Below, in pieces: positions 43,011 to 43,655 of a stretch of 43,655 nucleotides of DNA. Both the position numbers and the translations under genes were made by a program. How positions within the stretch are numbered: position 1 is the stretch's first letter; the number at the start of each line of letters is the position of its first letter. The stretch lies in the NCBI GenBank assembly GCA_944392785.1, contig CALXXW010000001.1, positions 1 to 43,655 of the forward strand, read 5' to 3'. The notes under the pieces are model-generated. The model saw only the letters and a program-made list of their open reading frames with translations. It was not told the origin of the DNA and searched no databases. This DNA comes from an uncultured Alphaproteobacteria bacterium (GTDB lineage Bacteria; Pseudomonadota; Alphaproteobacteria; CAAHEQ01; UBA3637).

Positions 43011-43064
43011 TGGTTCGTATAGATAGTAAAAAAAGCATATTTTGAAAACATATCATACGAACCA
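43011..43064. repeat. Inverted repeat TGGTTCGTAT / ATACGAACCA
   Basis: 10-bp perfect arms (43011-43020 and 43055-43064) enclose 34 bp containing a second imperfect palindrome (ATATTTTGAAAACATAT). It may form a stable cruciform or RNA hairpin. It has no adjacent gene and no T-tract typical of a terminator. Confidence 0.7.
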
Positions 43065-43121
43065 CAAAAAAATGCATAAAAAAACAAGAGGTTAAACTAT
43101 AAAATCCACCCTCTACAAAGC

Positions 43122-43304
43122 TTGGCTGGGCTGGATGGATTGTAAACCTTGCGGTTTATCCCTCGCTTCTCTCGGGACCGTCCTTCGGACGTCTACTCCG
43201 CTACCGATCCGTGAACAAACCAACGTCATTCGTTGATTCTCATCTCCTCAGCTCATATCAAAAAAAGCGCCCGCTTTTCGCAGACGCTCTTTTTTGGCTG
43301 GACT
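43122..43304. other. Structured element bounded by an 11-bp direct repeat (possible ncRNA or repeat element)
   Basis: The block is bounded by TTGGCTGGGCT (43122-43132) and TTGGCTGGACT (43294-43304). Between them on the minus strand are successive small hairpins, CAACG-AATGA-CGTTG, CGTCC-GAA-GGACG and AAACC-GCAA-GGTTT. A terminator-like stem (43266-43288) lies at the right end. Base composition is richer in G+C than the flanks. There is no long ORF and no tRNA fold that I recognise. It could be a structured RNA or a dispersed intergenic repeat. Confidence 0.5.
43266..43288 (-). terminator. Minus-strand terminator-like hairpin
   Basis: AGCGCCCGC (43266-43274) pairs with GCAGACGCT (43280-43288). 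On the minus strand the two mismatches become G-U pairs and the stem is followed by a run of T, so it is better as a minus-strand terminator. No minus-strand gene is evident just upstream (to the right). Confidence 0.6.
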
Positions 43305-43425
43305 CATCGTGCAATACACGAATTAATTTTTATTCGAATTATATCATTTAATGCTGTTTTTAACTTAGTTACTTTGATGGCATGAAGTTTGTATATTTAG
43401 TATAGATAAGGCATTTATAAATATA

Positions 43426-43453
43426 TTGTTTTATAATTTAAATGTATTATACT
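43426..43453 (+). promoter_or_regulatory. Promoter of the last gene (TTGTTT-16-TATACT)
   Basis: TTGTTT at 43426-43431, 16-bp spacer, TATACT at 43448-43453. A second TATAAT (43431-43436) lies in the spacer. Confidence 0.5.
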
Positions 43454-43487
43454 TAAGAAAAAGCATAATTTTAGAGGTAATAGCACT

Positions 43488-43655
43488 ATGACACCATATA
43501 AAAAAACTATACTAATATGTTTGTTGACAACACTAAGCAGTGGCATAGCGTTGTATTATCTGTCAAATGGAGTATGGGGAGGTATTGTTTCAGGGATATT
43601 TACAGGTGCTATTATGTCAGTCATAACGACATCTGTCTTGTATAATGTAAAAAAA
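43488..43655 (+). CDS. Small membrane protein, N-terminal part (runs off the window)
   Basis: 56 codons without a stop to the right window edge. The product has a short polar start (MTPYKKT) and two hydrophobic segments (ILICLLTTLSSGIALYYL; GIVSGIFTGAIMSVITTSVLY). AGAGG lies 10 bases before the ATG, and a promoter is upstream. The AT-rich codon use differs from the housekeeping genes, which may indicate acquired DNA. I do not recognise a family. Confidence 0.55.
   Translation, partial: MTPYKKTILICLLTTLSSGIALYYLSNGVWGGIVSGIFTGAIMSVITTSVLYNVKK

Larger units (their letters stand above)
42641..43487. other. Gene-poor AT-rich region
   Basis: About 850 bp without a convincing gene. It contains a large imperfect inverted repeat (43011-43064), a G+C-richer structured block (43122-43304) ending in a hairpin with poly-T, and a promoter for the last gene. 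Only very short ORFs occur elsewhere. I recognise no tRNA or transposase. Confidence 0.6.

Noticed and set aside
43100-43310. Possible tRNA or tmRNA in the structured block
   Set aside because: The TTGGCTGG-GCTGG phrase resembles tRNA 3' ends on the minus strand, but no GTTCGA T-loop, anticodon arm or cloverleaf can be formed.

Overview
The window looks like chromosomal DNA of a moderately AT-rich, host-associated alphaproteobacterium, probably one of the gut lineages of that class. This is inferred from gene content, not from rRNA. The evidence is a ParE-type topoisomerase subunit, a TIGR02300-like 'FYDLN acid' zinc-ribbon protein next to rpsA, large autotransporters, and prepilin-like proteins carrying cysteine-rich repeats. 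Housekeeping genes (parE, argS, rlmB-like, dnaK/dnaJ, typA, rpsA, ftsB-like) alternate with envelope and surface genes. I found no rRNA, recognisable tRNA, CRISPR array or transposase.

Layout. 1-7.6 kb: two convergent paralogous cysteine-rich repeat genes (the left one cut by the window edge) share a roughly 225-bp inverted repeat that brackets parE, a NYN-domain gene and argS. 7.6-10.1 kb: an intergenic region with two near-identical palindromes around a promoter, then a TesA-like esterase, a HAD hydrolase and an RlmB-like methyltransferase. 10.2-15.3 kb: dnaK-dnaJ (minus), and divergently a diguanylate cyclase followed by an FtsB/DivIC-like protein. 15.3-23.9 kb (minus): AmpG-like permease, TypA, and a 1762-residue autotransporter with ankyrin-like and EGF-like modules. 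24.0-26.1 kb (minus): TIGR02300 protein, YqgE and a membrane-anchored glycosyltransferase in one operon. 26.2-28.2 kb: rpsA with a possible 52-residue upstream ORF. 28.3-37.1 kb: small lipoprotein, small membrane protein, two glycosyltransferases, a DUF3943 protein, a 5'-nucleotidase, a deaminase, an aryl-sulfate sulfotransferase, Ogt, and an exported protein without a normal start codon. 37.2-41.8 kb (minus): a lipoprotein hydrolase and a Pmp-like autotransporter. 41.8-43.7 kb: a gene-poor, AT-rich end with a decayed NMN-adenylyltransferase-like pseudogene, a structured element and a truncated membrane gene.

Common themes. Promoters are easy to see: TTGNNN, 16-18 bp (nearly always 17), then TANNNT. 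Several place the predicted transcription start within a few bases of the ATG, so leaderless mRNAs seem common. The accessory content is mostly envelope-related: two autotransporters, two prepilin-like Cys-rich proteins, three single-TM glycosyltransferases, lipoproteins, an outer-membrane DUF3943 protein, and periplasmic enzymes acting on nucleotides and aryl sulfates. The most unusual points are the inverted Cys-rich paralogues, the palindrome-flanked promoter upstream of one of them, the exported protein with an apparent AUC start, and the pseudogene.
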